64,000 nucleotides of DNA from Nocardia bovistercoris (GTDB lineage: Bacteria > Actinomycetota > Actinomycetes > Mycobacteriales > Mycobacteriaceae): positions 297,689-361,688 of the forward strand of contig NZ_JADMLG010000006.1 in assembly GCF_015674855.1 (NCBI RefSeq), given 5' to 3'. The notes beneath the pieces are model-generated. The model saw only the letters and a list, made by a program, of their open reading frames with translations, was not told the DNA's origin and did no database searches. The first letter of the stretch is position 1. Each line of letters starts with the position of its first letter. Of the stretch, positions 16,526 through 27,383 are shown piece by piece. The translations under genes and the position numbers were made by a program.

Positions 16526-17329
16526 ATGCCGTTCGACACCATCGGCTACGAGGTGACCGGGCATACGGCCACCATCACGCTGAACCGCCCGGACGCCCTC
16601 AACGCGCTGAGCCCGCACATGATCACCGAACTGCGCGCCGCCTACGCCGAGGCCGAGGCCGACGACAAGGTGTGGCTGCTGATCGTCACCGCGAACGGCC
16701 GGGCCTTCTGCACCGGCGCCGACGTCAAGGAGATTCCCGGCGACGGCAAGGTGATCAACGAGAAGCCCTACCTGTCGACCTACGAGCAGTGGGAGGCCCC
16801 GCAGGAGGGCACGCCGCCGTTCCGCACCATGACCAAGCCGATCCTGGTCGCGATCAACGGCATCTGCTGCGGCGCGGGCCTGGACTGGGTGACCACCGGC
16901 GATATCGTCATCGCCTCGGACAAGGCCACCTTCTTCGACCCGCACGTCAGCATCGGCCTGGTCGCGGGCCGCGAGGTGGTGCGGCTGGCGCGCGTGCTGC
17001 CGCGCACGGTGGCCCTGCGCATGGCGCTGATGGGCAAGCACGAGCGGATGAGCGCCCAGCGCGCCTACGAACTGGGCATGATCACCGAGGTCGTCGAACA
17101 CGAGCGGCTGCTCGAACGCGCCAACGAGATCGGCGACATCCTCAACTCGAACGCGCCGCTGGCGGTGCGCGGGACCCGGCTGGCCATCGTCAAGGGCTTG
17201 GACCTGCCGATGCACGAGGCCGAGATGATGGCCGAATCCTTCCGCGAGCGGGTGGTCCGCACCGAGGACGCGTTCGAGGGACCGAGGGCGTTCGTCGAGA
17301 AGCGGACCCCGGATTGGCAGTGCCGATGA
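16526..17329 (+). CDS. Enoyl-CoA hydratase/isomerase family protein
   Basis: This 267-residue crotonase-fold protein starts MPFDTIGYEVTGHTATITLNRP. Oxyanion-hole segments are FCTGAD (61-66) and GICCGAGLD (112-120). The loop FFDPHVSIGLVAGRE (137-150) is close to that of the next gene (FFDSHVSAGLV), so the two are probably related by duplication. A strong AGGAGG site precedes the ATG. Stop overlaps the next start by ATGA, so the two proteins are translationally coupled. First gene of the five-gene operon. Confidence 0.85.
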   Translation: MPFDTIGYEVTGHTATITLNRPDALNALSPHMITELRAAYAEAEADDKVWLLIVTANGRAFCTGADVKEIPGDGKVINEKPYLSTYEQWEAPQEGTPPFRTMTKPILVAINGICCGAGLDWVTTGDIVIASDKATFFDPHVSIGLVAGREVVRLARVLPRTVALRMALMGKHERMSAQRAYELGMITEVVEHERLLERANEIGDILNSNAPLAVRGTRLAIVKGLDLPMHEAEMMAESFRERVVRTEDAFEGPRAFVEKRTPDWQCR

Positions 17330-18150
17330 CCGAATCGCCGGAGAGCGCGGCGCACAGCGCCTATCCCGACTACACGACGATCCTGATCGAGGTCGACGCC
17401 GCCGACAAGGTCGTCACCCTCACGCTGAACCGTCCCGAACGGCTCAACGCCTTCGACCGCACCATGTGCGAGGAGGTGCGCGACGCCTGGCACCGGATCA
17501 AACTCGACGACTCGGTCAACGCCGTGGTGCTGCGCGCGGCGGGAGAGCGCGCGTTCAGCGCCGGACTCGACATCAAGAAACCCTACGGACAGCCCGAAGG
17601 CATCTGGCACCACGAGGATCCGGGCGAGGCGCTCAGCCCCAAATGGCAGAAGATGTGGAAGCCGGTGGTGTGCGCGGTGCAAGGCATGTGCACGGCGGGC
17701 GCGTTCTACTTCGTCAACGAAGCCGACGTGGTGATCTGTTCGGAGGAGGCCACCTTCTTCGACTCGCACGTCTCGGCGGGCCTGGTGTGCGCGCTGGAGC
17801 CGATCGGGCTCATGCGCCGCGTCGGACTCGGTGAGACGCTGCGCATCGCGCTCATGGGCAACGACGAACGCGTCGGCGCGCCGACCGCGCTTCGCATCGG
17901 ACTGGTCTCCGAGATCGTCACCCGCGAACAACTCTGGCCGCGCGCGCACGCCATCGCCGCCGCCATCGCGGCCAAACCGCCCACCGCGACCCAGGGCACG
18001 GTCAAGGCGATCTGGGAGTCGCTGGACAAGCCCTACCGCGCCGCACTCGACCAGGGCCTCATCTACACCCGGCTCGGCAATCCGATCGCCAAGGCCGAAC
18101 TCGCCGCCGACGAGCGCCGGGCCGCTCCGACCGAACCGAGGATCCGCTGA
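17326..18150 (+). CDS. Enoyl-CoA hydratase/isomerase family protein
   Basis: This 274-residue crotonase-fold protein has FSAGLD (77-82) and GMCTAGAF (120-127). Ala replaces Gly in the second oxyanion segment, and the active-site loop is FFDSHVSAGLVCALEP. It shares the FFD-x-HVS-x-GLV loop with its upstream neighbour. The pair may act as a heteromer or on successive intermediates; that is inference. Start ATG overlaps the preceding stop (ATGA); its stop overlaps the ligase start (TGATG). Confidence 0.83.
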   Translation: MTESPESAAHSAYPDYTTILIEVDAADKVVTLTLNRPERLNAFDRTMCEEVRDAWHRIKLDDSVNAVVLRAAGERAFSAGLDIKKPYGQPEGIWHHEDPGEALSPKWQKMWKPVVCAVQGMCTAGAFYFVNEADVVICSEEATFFDSHVSAGLVCALEPIGLMRRVGLGETLRIALMGNDERVGAPTALRIGLVSEIVTREQLWPRAHAIAAAIAAKPPTATQGTVKAIWESLDKPYRAALDQGLIYTRLGNPIAKAELAADERRAAPTEPRIR

Positions 18151-19621
18151 TGACCGCCGTGCACGACCATCCGCTGAGCAGGCGCGTCGCCGACGTGCTC
18201 GCCCTTTCCCCCGATTCGCCCGCCCTCGAATTCGAAGGGAACTGGCACACCATCGGCGCGTTGTCCGAGGCCGCGCACCGGATCCACGCGCGGATCGCGA
18301 CGCCGGGGCCGGTGGGCATCCTGCTGCGCAACCGGCCCGAACACGTGGCCGCCTTCCTCGGCGTGCTGCTCGCGGGCGGCACCGTTGTGGTCATCAATCC
18401 CGCGCGCGGCGACGACCGTATCCGCGAGGACATCGCGGCGCTCGATCTGCCGCTGATCGTCGGCGGGCCCGAGGATCTGGCCGCGCTCGTCGCGCCCGGT
18501 CCGGCCACCCTCGCGATCACCGGACTCGCCGACGAACCGGTCTCGCATCCGTCGTCGAACGAGAAGCACTCGGCGACAACCAGTTCCGGTGTCGCCGTGC
18601 GCATGTTGACCAGCGGCACCACCGGTCCGCCGAAACGCGTCGACATCACCTACGACATGTTGGCGCGCAGCGTCATGGGTCGCGATCCCGACAGCGCGCC
18701 CGCCCCGACCGCGCCGCGCAAGGGCGTCGCGATCGTGAACGCGCCGCTCGTGCACATCGGCGGAGTCTTCCGGGTCCTGCAATGCGTCACCGAGGCAAGG
18801 CCTTTCGTCTTCCTGCCGAAATTCGACCTCGATCGGTGGGCCGAGGCCGTTCGCAAGCACCGCCCCGGCGCGGTGTCGCTGGTACCCGCCGCGCTGCGCA
18901 TGGTGCTGCACTCGGACCTGCGCAAAGAAGACCTCGATGGCATCCGCGTCGTCACCTCGGGCACCGCGCCGCTCTCGGCCGCCGACACCGACGCCTTCCA
19001 GGACAAGTTCGGCATTCCGGTGCTGACTTCCTACGCCGCCACCGAATTCGGCGGCGGGGTCGCGGGATGGACCCTGCCCGATCACCAGAAGTTCTGGGAT
19101 ACCAAACGCGGCAGCGTCGGTCGCGCCAGCGGCGGTGCGCGGCTGCGCGTGGTCGGTGACGACGGCGCCGAACTCGGCGCGGACGAATCCGGGCTGCTCG
19201 AGGTCAAACCCGGTCAGCTCGGGTCGAATACCGACTGGATACGCACCACCGACATTGCCCGCATCGACGCCGACGGATTCCTCTGGATACTCGGGCGCGC
19301 CGATCAGGCGATCATCCGCGGCGGATTCAAGATCATGCCCGACGATGTGCGCACCGCCATCGAAACCCATCCCGCCGTGCGCGGCGCGTCCGTGGTCGCG
19401 CGGCCCGACGAGCGTCTCGGCGACACTCCCGTCGCCATGGTCGAACTGCGCGACGGGCGCGGCGCCGACGCCGCGGAGTTGACCGACTACCTGCGCACCC
19501 GCCTGGCCCGCTACGAGATCCCGACCGAGATCGCGATCGTCGAGGCCATTCCGCGCACCCCGTCGGGCAAGGCGGATTTGACGGCGGTCAAACGGCATTT
19601 CGGCGTGACCTCGGGGCGAGC

Positions 19622-19625
<4 letters not shown>
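18150..19625 (+). CDS. AMP-dependent acyl-CoA synthetase
   Basis: This 491-residue ANL-superfamily ligase is on the short side. The phosphate loop TSGTTGPPKR (154-163) ends in Arg rather than the usual Gly. Other motifs are YAATEFGGG, DIARIDADGFLWILGR and the catalytic Lys474 in TPSGKADL. It belongs to the same subfamily as the ligase at 60182-61696, which has the identical TSGTTGPPKR loop. It would make a CoA ester of an unknown acid. Overlaps genes on both sides by 1-4 nt. Confidence 0.85.
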
Positions 19626-21212
<1,587 letters not shown>

Positions 21213-21220
<8 letters not shown>

Positions 21221-22814
21221 GCCCCTCGCACGCACCGTGGACGAACTGGTGCGCGCACGCGCCGTGACCGACGGCTCGTCCACCGCGATCATCGACCCGA
21301 CCGACCGCCTGACCTACGCCGAACTCGACTCGACCACAGCGGAATTGGCGGCAGCCTTCCTCGACGCGGGCATCGGCAAAGGCACCCGGGTCGGCCTGAT
21401 CATGCCCAACGGCATCGACTGGGTCCGCATCGCCATCGCCCTGACCCGCCTCGGCGCGGTCCTGGTGCCGCTGAGCACCTTGTTGAAGACTCCGGAGTTG
21501 TTGGCGCAGTTGCGAGTAGCGGCCGTCGAACACCTGATCGTGGTCGAGGAGTTCCGCGGCCACCGCTACCGCGACGGCCTGCACGACGCACTCGGCCTGC
21601 CCGAGGCGAACGCGCCCATCCGACACCCAGAACTCCCCGCGCTGCGTTCCCTGCGCACCGTCGAACAAGCGCTCGCGCTGCCCGCGTCACCGGAGGCCAT
21701 CGCGGTCACTCTCGCCGCGACCGCCAGAGTCACCGCCGCCGACGCACTGGTGATCATGTTCACCTCCGGCAGCCGCGGCCTGCCCAAGGGTGTGATCCAT
21801 TCGCACGGAAACGCTTTCGGCGCCGTGCGGTCCGGACTGCACGACCGCTGCATCGGCCGGGGCACCCGACTGTACCTGCCCATGCCCTTCTTCTGGGTCG
21901 GCGGTTTCGGCGGCGGCGTACTCTCTGCGTTATTGGCAGGCGCGACCCTGGTCACCGAGGAAATCCCCCGCCCGGAAACCACATTGCGCCTACTGGAACG
22001 AGAACAGGTCACCCTCTTCCGAGGCTGGCCCGACCAGGCCGAAGCACTGGCACGCCAAGCCGAAACCATCGGCGCCGACCTCTCCGCCCTCCGCCCCGGC
22101 AGCCTGGAAGCCCTGCTCCCACCCGCCCGACGCGCCCGTCCCGGCGCCCGCGCGAACCTGTTCGGCATGACCGAATCCTTCGGCCCCTACAGCGGTTACC
22201 CCGCCGACACCGACATGCCGGAATCCGCCTTCGGCAGCTGCGGCCGCCCCTTCGACGGCATGCAACTCCGCATCGCCGATCCCGACACCGCCGAACCACT
22301 ACCCACCGGCGACATCGGCGAAATCCACCTACGCGGCCCCCACACCCTGCGCGGTATGTGCGGCCGCCCCCGCGAGGACCTCTTCACCCCCGACGGCTGG
22401 TACCGCACCGGCGACCTCGGCCGTCTCGACGACCACGGATTCCTCTTCTACCACGGCCGTTCCGACGACATGGTCAAGGTCAGCGGCGCGACGGTATACC
22501 CGAGCGAGGTCGAGAAGGCACTGCGCGGCATCGACGGCGTGCGCGGCGCGTTCGTCACCGACATCGACCTCGGCCGCGGAACGCAAGTGGCGGCCGCCGT
22601 GGTCCGCACCGGGTCCTCGACCGCCGCCGAACTTCGGGCTCGCGCACGAGAAGTACTCAGCGCTTTCAAGATTCCCACGATCTGGCTGCTGCTCGACTCC
22701 GACGACACGATTCCGCGCGGCACCACCGGCAAGGTCGACGTCGTCGGTCTACGCGCGCTGCTCACCCGCGAGGGCCGCACCGCCGAGACGGTGTCCGGCA
22801 CCCGCGCGGTGTGA
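21213..22814 (+). CDS. AMP-dependent acyl-CoA synthetase
   Basis: This 533-residue ANL ligase is paralogous to the gene before it. The phosphate loop reads TSGSRGLPKG (184-193), with Arg in place of the conserved Thr, an unusual change next to the ATP phosphates. Also visible are FGMTESFG, GWYRTGDLGRLDDHGFLFYHGR and Lys507 in TTGKVDV. Start is ATG 21213, inside the last codons of the previous gene. Last gene of the operon; the next gene is convergent. It may have altered kinetics or a different acyl acceptor. Confidence 0.85.
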
Positions 22815-22877
22815 GTGGCGATACCCGGGCGAGTCCACCACCGCACCTTTCGCGACAGCGACGGTCGGAGCTCGTAC

Positions 22878-23654
22878 TCAACGGTGACGGCTCGGGTCGA
22901 TGACCGCTCCGGCGCTCTGCCCGAGTAACGAGCCACGCAATTTGGCCATGTAATTGTTCCAGTGGGTTTGAGCGGCGTCGCCGTCCCCGGCGGCGATGAG
23001 TTCGATGAGTCGCTCATGTGAGCGGATGGTGCGTCTGCGCGCGGTCGGGGGTTCGTCGCCGCCCCGAGTGAGCACGTCGGTGATCGCCCGAGCGATCACC
23101 TCGTTGAGCATCTCGCAGACGAGGATCAGTGTCTGGTTTCCCGCGAGGAGGATGATTTCGCTGTGGAAGCGGATCATCGCGTCGGTGCAGGCCAAAGGAT
23201 CGTCGATGGTTCGTTTCTGCTCGAGAACGATGTCGCGTAGCCGATTCGCCGCACCCCGGTGGCCGCGTCCGATGGCGACCATGCGCACCGCCGCGGGTTC
23301 GATGACCGCGCTGGCGTCGAAGACGTCGGCCAGGGCGACGCTGCGCGATTGCAGCACCAGCGCCGCCGCCCGTGCGGTCATGCGCTGATCGGGCCTGCGA
23401 ACGATCACTCCGCCGAGGGCGCCGCGCACGATGGAGATCAGGCCGTCGGCCTCGAGGATGCGAAGGGCCTCGCGCAAGGACGGCCGCGACACGTCGAAGC
23501 GTGCACGCAACCCGGCTTCGGTACCCAGCGATTCGCCTTCGTTCAGGTCGCCGCCGACGATGAGTGTCCGCAACTGCGCCGCCACCTGCATCGGCTTGTT
23601 CGTCGAGGGGCCTGCGGCGGTGACCGGGTCGTCGGCCGACGTTCGCTTGTCCAC
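22878..23654 (-). CDS. GntR-family regulator, FadR/FCD subfamily
   Basis: This 258-residue regulator has an N-terminal winged helix, with ESLGTEAGLRARFDVSRPSL and REALRILEADGLI (41-73), and a C-terminal all-helical FCD domain with metal/ligand-type residues in DAMIRFHSEIIL and SHERLIELIAAGD. GTG start at 23654 with GAGGA just upstream. It is divergent from the mce operon across 948 bp that contains a perfect FCD-type palindrome, so it most likely controls mce expression, as the Mce1R-type GntR protein does at mce1 in mycobacteria. Confidence 0.88.
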   Translation of the reverse strand: MDKRTSADDPVTAAGPSTNKPMQVAAQLRTLIVGGDLNEGESLGTEAGLRARFDVSRPSLREALRILEADGLISIVRGALGGVIVRRPDQRMTARAAALVLQSRSVALADVFDASAVIEPAAVRMVAIGRGHRGAANRLRDIVLEQKRTIDDPLACTDAMIRFHSEIILLAGNQTLILVCEMLNEVIARAITDVLTRGGDEPPTARRRTIRSHERLIELIAAGDGDAAQTHWNNYMAKLRGSLLGQSAGAVIDPSRHR

Positions 23655-24189
23655 GTTCCTCCCTCTGCCTGACCTGAGCGAATCCCCTCGAAGCCGGGGC
23701 CCGCGCCGGATACGATCGGGGCCGGACGCGCGTCGAGTGCGTCCGCCGAAACAATCGTCCGATATTTGTAGCAGTCCCGGTCGCTCTGCTGTTCTCGACG
23801 GGCATTCTTCGATGACACGTCGCCGCGGCGGCGGTCTCGTGGATCGACGCGGGTATTCGCCCCCGCGAGCTCCCGATCTCGGTCCGGCATGCTCGGGATC
23901 GGCGTCGACCGACCGCGAACAGTCGTGGATATTCGCCGCCCGCGCGCCTCGTCGGCGACCGATCGGGCAGGGCGACACAGAGCCGGGAAAGCGACGACAT
24001 CGGGCCTGATACCCACTCTCGTTTCTGAAATATCTAGAGGTATACGTGCGGTTTTCGGTCGGGCGAGACAAGGCATCGCAACGATCAGGCGATAGCCCAG
24101 ATCTCCGGCCACCGAGCGCGGCAGGAGTGTTCAGCGTACCGACTACAACTCTTCCGGAGGGGTTTGTCCTTTGAAATATGTTGGGTTAC

Positions 24190-24210
24190 AAGTTTATTCA
24201 GATGAAACTT
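24190..24210. promoter_or_regulatory. Inverted repeat in the AT-rich mce leader
   Basis: AAGTTT and AAACTT flank a 9-bp spacer within the AT-rich block, overlapping the weak -10 candidate TTATTC. Confidence 0.3.
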
Positions 24211-24392
24211 AAGACACCTTGTTGCCGGTTGACATGCGGACCCACCTCCCTTCGGACACGTCGATGCCAGTCCGTTGGGCGCTGCGGACAAGTTCGAAGC
24301 CAGGGGATGCGAACCGCCACGGGTTCATCAAACATCTACATGAATCCATGGACGGTTGCATATCCCTTACGGTATGTTCCTCGACAGATCCC

Positions 24393-24407
24393 AATTGTCA
24401 GACAATT
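24393..24407. promoter_or_regulatory. FCD/GntR-type operator AATTGTCAGACAATT
   Basis: A perfect 15-bp palindrome (7-bp arms, central A) whose core TTGTCAGACAA fits the TNGTNNNACNA pattern bound by FadR/FCD-subfamily GntR proteins. It is 196 bp before yrbEA and faces the FCD regulator gene, so that regulator is the likely ligand. Confidence 0.65.
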
Positions 24408-24602
24408 TTCGGCCCGGGTTCGGCCCGGTCTACGGCATCCCGCAAGGAGTCCCGACGACCGGCCTCGACTCGGACGTCGGTGGCGGCGGCCACACGTCTG
24501 CCGCCCCCTTCGGCGATGCCGACCTCGGCGGCACGGCCCTCGTGCTCGTATCCGACAAGTCCGTCGTGACCATCGCACGGACTCCTCGAACAAGGAGGTT
24601 CG

Positions 24603-25457
24603 ATGTCGACGATTGAACTCCGCGGCACCGCGATCGACCAGCTATCGGTGGCCGGTGTGCTGCGTCGCAACGGCGCGGAGACCGTCCTGTCGAGTATCGC
24701 GACATCGGGCCGTTTCCTGCGAATGGCGGTGCGCGCTGTCGAACTGGGCGCGCTCGACGCGCTACACCTGCGGTTCCGTGTCGGTGAGACGCTCACCCAG
24801 GCGTGGTTCCTGTTGAAGGTCACCGTCGTACCCAGCGTGCTGATGGCGATTCCCTTCGGTGTCATCGTTTCCGCTCAGGTCGGGAATATCGTGTCCCAGC
24901 TGGGAGCCGATTCGATGATCGGCGCCGCGGGCGGACTGGGGGTGGTCAAGCAGGGGGCGCCCATGGCGACCGCGCTGCTGCTCGGCGGCGCGGGCGCCGC
25001 GGCGATCGCCGCGGACCTCGGCGCGCGCACGATTCGTGAGGAAGTCGACGCCATGCGGGTGATGGGCGTCGATCCGATTCGGCACCTGGTGGTTCCGCGC
25101 GTGGTTGCCATGCTGCTCGTGGCGCCGATGCTCAATGCCTTGATCCTCGCCGTCGGCATCGCGTCCGGCTATCTGGTCGCGGTCACCACCCTCGACGTGA
25201 CGCCGGGCAGCTACTGGGAATCGTTCGGAGCTTTCACCACCGTCACCGATGTCTGGGTCTCGCTGGTCAAATCCATGATCTTCGGGATGCTGGTCGTACT
25301 GGTCGCCTGCCAGCGCGGCCTCGAAGCCAAGGGCGGGCCGCGCGGAGTCGCCGACGGCGTGAACGCCGCGGTCGTGCTGTCGGTGGCCGCGGTCGTTGTC
25401 CTGAATACGGCCATCACCCAGGTCGTGACGATGTTCTTCCCGGCGAGGCTGGGCTGA
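24603..25457 (+). CDS. yrbEA: Mce transporter permease YrbEA
   Basis: This 284-residue integral membrane protein of the MlaE/YrbE family has about five hydrophobic spans and the conserved cytoplasmic segment GGAGAAAIAADLGARTIREEVDAMRVMGVDPIRHLVVPR, the EExDAxxxMGxDP loop that couples to the ATPase MceG/Mkl. It forms the inner-membrane permease of the Mce lipid importer with YrbEB. AAGGAGG lies 4 nt before the ATG. First gene of a nine-gene operon; stop overlaps the next start by one base (TGATG). The ATPase is not in the window, as usual for mce loci. Confidence 0.92.
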   Translation: MSTIELRGTAIDQLSVAGVLRRNGAETVLSSIATSGRFLRMAVRAVELGALDALHLRFRVGETLTQAWFLLKVTVVPSVLMAIPFGVIVSAQVGNIVSQLGADSMIGAAGGLGVVKQGAPMATALLLGGAGAAAIAADLGARTIREEVDAMRVMGVDPIRHLVVPRVVAMLLVAPMLNALILAVGIASGYLVAVTTLDVTPGSYWESFGAFTTVTDVWVSLVKSMIFGMLVVLVACQRGLEAKGGPRGVADGVNAAVVLSVAAVVVLNTAITQVVTMFFPARLG

Positions 25458-26320
25458 TGACCGCGTCGGTGTATCGGCCGCCCGGATTACGCGGACTCGC
25501 GGCGCTGCGCCGTCGGATGCGCCCCCTCGTGGCCTTCGAGTCGGTCGGGTTCGTCGTCGGATTCTGTTGGCAGGTCGTGGCATCGCTGCCGTACACGTTC
25601 GTGCGCTACCGGCGCCAGACGCTGAGCGCGGTCACCGACATGACTTGGGGACGAGGTTCGGTGGTCGTCGGCGGTGGTGTCGTGCCCCTGATGCTGCTCC
25701 TCGGTGTGTCTATCGGCGCGTCGATCGGCATCGAGGCGTTCGGCACCCTCGACCTGCTGGCACTCGGGCAGCTCAGCGGTCTCATCTCGGCCGTCGGCGT
25801 CACCCGGGAACTCGCGCCCATCGCCGCCGGAGTCGGTTTCGCGGCGCAGGCCGGATGCCGCATGACCGCCGAGATCGGTTCCATGCGTATCTCCGAGGAG
25901 ATCGATGCCTTGGAATCTCTGGCCGTGCGGTCGGTGCCGTTCGTGGTGACCACCCGGGTGATAGCGGGCCTCGTCGCGGTGACCCCCGCGTTCGTGGTGG
26001 CGCTGATTCTGAGCTATCTGTCCTGCGAACTCGTCGTCACCACGATCCACGGCACGCCCGAGGGGACCTACGAGCACTACTTCGACCAGTTCGTCGCGAC
26101 CTGGGATGTGATCGCGGCGACCATCAAGGTGATGGTCTTCGCGGTCGCCGTGGTGCTGATCCACTGCTATCAAGGCTTTTTCGCGCGCGGCGGGCCCGAA
26201 GGAGTCGGCATCGCCTCCGGGCGGGCGATCCGCGCCAGCTTCGTGTCGATCATCGCACTCGACATGATCCTGACCATTCTGCTGTGGGGATTCCGGTCCC
26301 CGATCACATTCGGCGGGTGA
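25457..26320 (+). CDS. yrbEB: Mce transporter permease YrbEB
   Basis: This 287-residue MlaE-family permease is partner of YrbEA. It carries AAQAGCRMTAEIGSMRISEEIDALESLAVRSVPFVVTTR, the YrbEB form of the ATPase-coupling loop, and several hydrophobic spans, ending in FVSIIALDMILTILLW. ATG overlaps the yrbEA stop. Acts in the plasma membrane as one half of the permease dimer. Confidence 0.92.
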   Translation: MTASVYRPPGLRGLAALRRRMRPLVAFESVGFVVGFCWQVVASLPYTFVRYRRQTLSAVTDMTWGRGSVVVGGGVVPLMLLLGVSIGASIGIEAFGTLDLLALGQLSGLISAVGVTRELAPIAAGVGFAAQAGCRMTAEIGSMRISEEIDALESLAVRSVPFVVTTRVIAGLVAVTPAFVVALILSYLSCELVVTTIHGTPEGTYEHYFDQFVATWDVIAATIKVMVFAVAVVLIHCYQGFFARGGPEGVGIASGRAIRASFVSIIALDMILTILLWGFRSPITFGG

Positions 26321-26324
26321 CACT

Positions 26325-27383
26325 GTGCCTGAATACGGATTTCCCGGGGCCGAGGTCGGCCCACGTCGCGCTCGCGTGCTCGGTTTCGGCACCGTCCTGC
26401 TCGTCGCCGTGGTCTGGAGCGGGCTGCGCGCGGTCCCCGACAGCGGCCCCGAGGACGCCGTGCACCTCACCTTGGTCACCGAACGAATCGGAGCGGGGGT
26501 CGAGACAGGCACGGACGTCCGGGTCGACGGAGTGCGGGTGGGGGCGGTCGCCGCGATCACGGTGGACGCGCGGGGGCATCAGCGTATCGAGCTCGGCTTG
26601 GACGGATCCGAAGTCGCCGATCTCACCGACGCGCTCGGCGTCGACTACGCGCCGTCGAATCTGTTCGGCATCACCGCGTTGCAACTGCGCTCGGGTGCGG
26701 GTGGCGCACCACTGCGCCGGGACACGGTCATCGATCTGACGAGTGACTCGACGCGGGTGCGTGACGCGACTCTTTCCACCTTGTTGCACTCGACCGGTCA
26801 GCTCACCGATGAAGTCCTCACTCCGGCCCTCACCGACCTGCTGGACCGGACGGCGCGTGATCTCGATGCGTTCATGCCGCTCCTCGAAGCGATCGCGGTG
26901 ACGGCTCGCGCGGTATCGGAGACTCGTCAGGCGCCGACTTCGGTGCTGCTGGATCGATTCGGCGCCGCGCTCGCAGGCATGCCGCCGATGCTGACCGGCG
27001 GCATGGGGGTGCTCTATTCGGTCTACACCAACGACTATTTCGAGGATCCAGAGCAGTTGATCCGCTACCGTGACACGTTCTCCGCCGTCCAGACCCAGTT
27101 GCTGCCGAGTGTTACTCGGCTGCTCGGCACCGCAGGCAGCCAATTCGCCACATCGTTACCTGTCCTGACGGTCCTGTTCGATGCGATCGCCTCTTCGGTC
27201 GGTACACCCGAGCGTTCATTCCAGGAACTCGGTGAGCTCCTCGACCGCCTGGATGCGGCATTCCGCGACACACCGACCGGCCCGGCCTTGGCGGTCCGGG
27301 CGGAACTGGATTTGGCGCCGGGGTTGGCGATTCCGCTGCGAGCACTGGTCGAGGGCGGCCACGGCACACCGGGGGGCAGGTGA
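26325..27383 (+). CDS. mceA: Mce family protein MceA
   Basis: This 352-residue protein is first of six MCE subunits. One N-terminal transmembrane segment (about 18-35) is followed by the MCE/MlaD domain, with VETGTDVRVDGVRVGAVAAI, then a helical region forming part of the periplasmic tube that carries lipid to the permease. It is shorter than typical mycobacterial MceA proteins (about 400 or more residues). GTG start 4 bp after yrbEB. Confidence 0.88.
   Translation: MPEYGFPGAEVGPRRARVLGFGTVLLVAVVWSGLRAVPDSGPEDAVHLTLVTERIGAGVETGTDVRVDGVRVGAVAAITVDARGHQRIELGLDGSEVADLTDALGVDYAPSNLFGITALQLRSGAGGAPLRRDTVIDLTSDSTRVRDATLSTLLHSTGQLTDEVLTPALTDLLDRTARDLDAFMPLLEAIAVTARAVSETRQAPTSVLLDRFGAALAGMPPMLTGGMGVLYSVYTNDYFEDPEQLIRYRDTFSAVQTQLLPSVTRLLGTAGSQFATSLPVLTVLFDAIASSVGTPERSFQELGELLDRLDAAFRDTPTGPALAVRAELDLAPGLAIPLRALVEGGHGTPGGR

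Larger units (their letters stand above)
23655..24602. other. Regulatory region between the GntR gene and the mce operon
   Basis: 948 bp with no supportable gene. The part 24160-24225 is clearly AT-richer than its surroundings and holds TTGAAA (24171-24176), 17 bp, TTATTC as a weak promoter candidate. Two palindromes lie within (see 24190-24210 and 24393-24407). A strong AAGGAGG ribosome site precedes yrbEA. The long distance leaves room for a leader RNA, but no known riboswitch fold was recognised. Confidence 0.5.

Noticed and set aside
24178..24816. Open frame overlapping the yrbEA start
   Set aside because: It is out of frame with yrbEA, Arg/Ser-rich and runs into the coding region; treated as a shadow of yrbEA.
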